Notes under the pieces: generated by a model | The model's input: the letters and a program-made list of their open reading frames with translations, nothing else | The model's database searches: none | What the model was told of the DNA's origin: nothing | Made by a program: the position numbers and the translations under genes | Shown here: one piece after another, positions 63,441-64,000 of the stretch | Position numbering within the stretch: the first letter of the stretch is position 1 | Layout: every line of letters starts with the position of its first letter | Assembly (NCBI GenBank): GCA_963966185.1 | Contig: CAWZYM010000048.1 | Span: 158,671 to 222,670, forward strand | Direction: 5' to 3' | Source: Rhabditoides inermis | Lineage: Eukaryota; Nematoda; Chromadorea; Rhabditida; Rhabditidae | DNA: 64,000 bases

Positions 63441-64000
63441 CATTTGTCAATCGTTCAATAATCAAGATATAGTAGTTGAATGTAATGTAGGGTCTTCTGA
63501 ATGACGAGTGTGAGAGATGTCATTTGTAATTCGATGTGACTCCAAGTCCAAGAACAAAGAGCAAACATACCAATACACGGGACACAGAAGAAGGTGAACT
63601 CGGAATTATTTATTGAACGAAGTATGCCCATATCCCATGATATACACATGACGTTATGTTCCCGTCCGGTGTCATGAACATAAATGTACGACCGCCGAGA
63701 AGGCTCAATAGCTCAATTATTTTGTATTGGCAACAGATCAACAGTGTCTGGAGAAAGTGAAGCCAGGAAATCGAATCTAATACGAACAGTTCCGAACCGT
63801 AGCCGTTGTTCGAATTGTGTATGTCATAACCACTTACGATAAACTATTCTATTCAATTGTTTAGGATAATTGGGAACTTTGACCATGTTCTCTGTCGAAA
63901 GAGTATTGGGTTCGAACAGGAGAGCAAACACTCACTGCCTACTCGAAAAGACAAATACGAAAAAAAACGAGAAAACATATTTATGCAACTGTTATCAGAA
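63441..64000. other. Upstream region of the channel pair
   Basis: No gene is supported up to the window end. It presumably contains the promoter for the upstream channel gene. Confidence 0.45.

Overview
The window is nuclear DNA from a small, intron-dense animal genome, most probably a rhabditid nematode. Introns are mostly 35-60 nt and end in TTTCAG-like acceptors. Several ATG codons sit directly behind an acceptor-like AG, as expected for spliced-leader trans-splicing. The ARF1 product keeps the invariant ARF motifs and the family length. Families typical of nematodes are present: a tandem pair of Cys-loop channels, a CK1/TTBK-like kinase and a FAR-like secreted protein. Genus and species cannot be told from the sequence. 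There is no sign of bacterial DNA.

Layout, 1-31.4 kb: C-terminal half of a GBF1-type ARF-GEF (+); a BPI/LBP-fold lipid-binding protein (-); a small secreted helical protein (+); a four-TM protein with two interchangeable exons and an Arg/Ser-rich tail (-); a BTB protein with a possible prenyl motif (-). A repeat-rich island (16.4-23.1 kb) follows. It holds a 740-bp terminal-inverted-repeat element carrying tRNA-like sequences, and a 2.35-kb inverted duplication with degenerate kinase copies facing a retrotransposon RT fragment. Then come the complete RPB2 gene (25 exons), CNOT9, and a two-exon gene for a 42-aa secreted peptide, all on +.

Layout, 31.4-64 kb: a TFAP2 (AP-2) factor with a probable distal first exon (-); ALG11 followed by YKT6 (-); a ubiquitin-like plus AN1 zinc-finger protein (-) divergent from a MADF/BESS factor (+); DDRGK1 (-); CD2BP2 with its GYF domain (-) divergent from ARF1 (+); and two head-to-tail Cys-loop receptor subunits (-).

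Most genes are housekeeping genes for membrane traffic (GBF1, ARF1, YKT6), N-glycosylation (ALG11), UFMylation (DDRGK1), transcription and mRNA control (RPB2, CNOT9, AP-2, MADF/BESS) and splicing (CD2BP2). GBF1 is an exchange factor for ARF1 in known biology, but they lie 52 kb apart here and I infer no functional cluster. Introns and spacers are full of (CT)n/(GA)n microsatellites and at least two dispersed repeat families, one of which forms foldback elements. Exon borders were set by hand from family similarity, reading frame and GT/AG signals. For most genes the exon lengths sum to an exact multiple of three.
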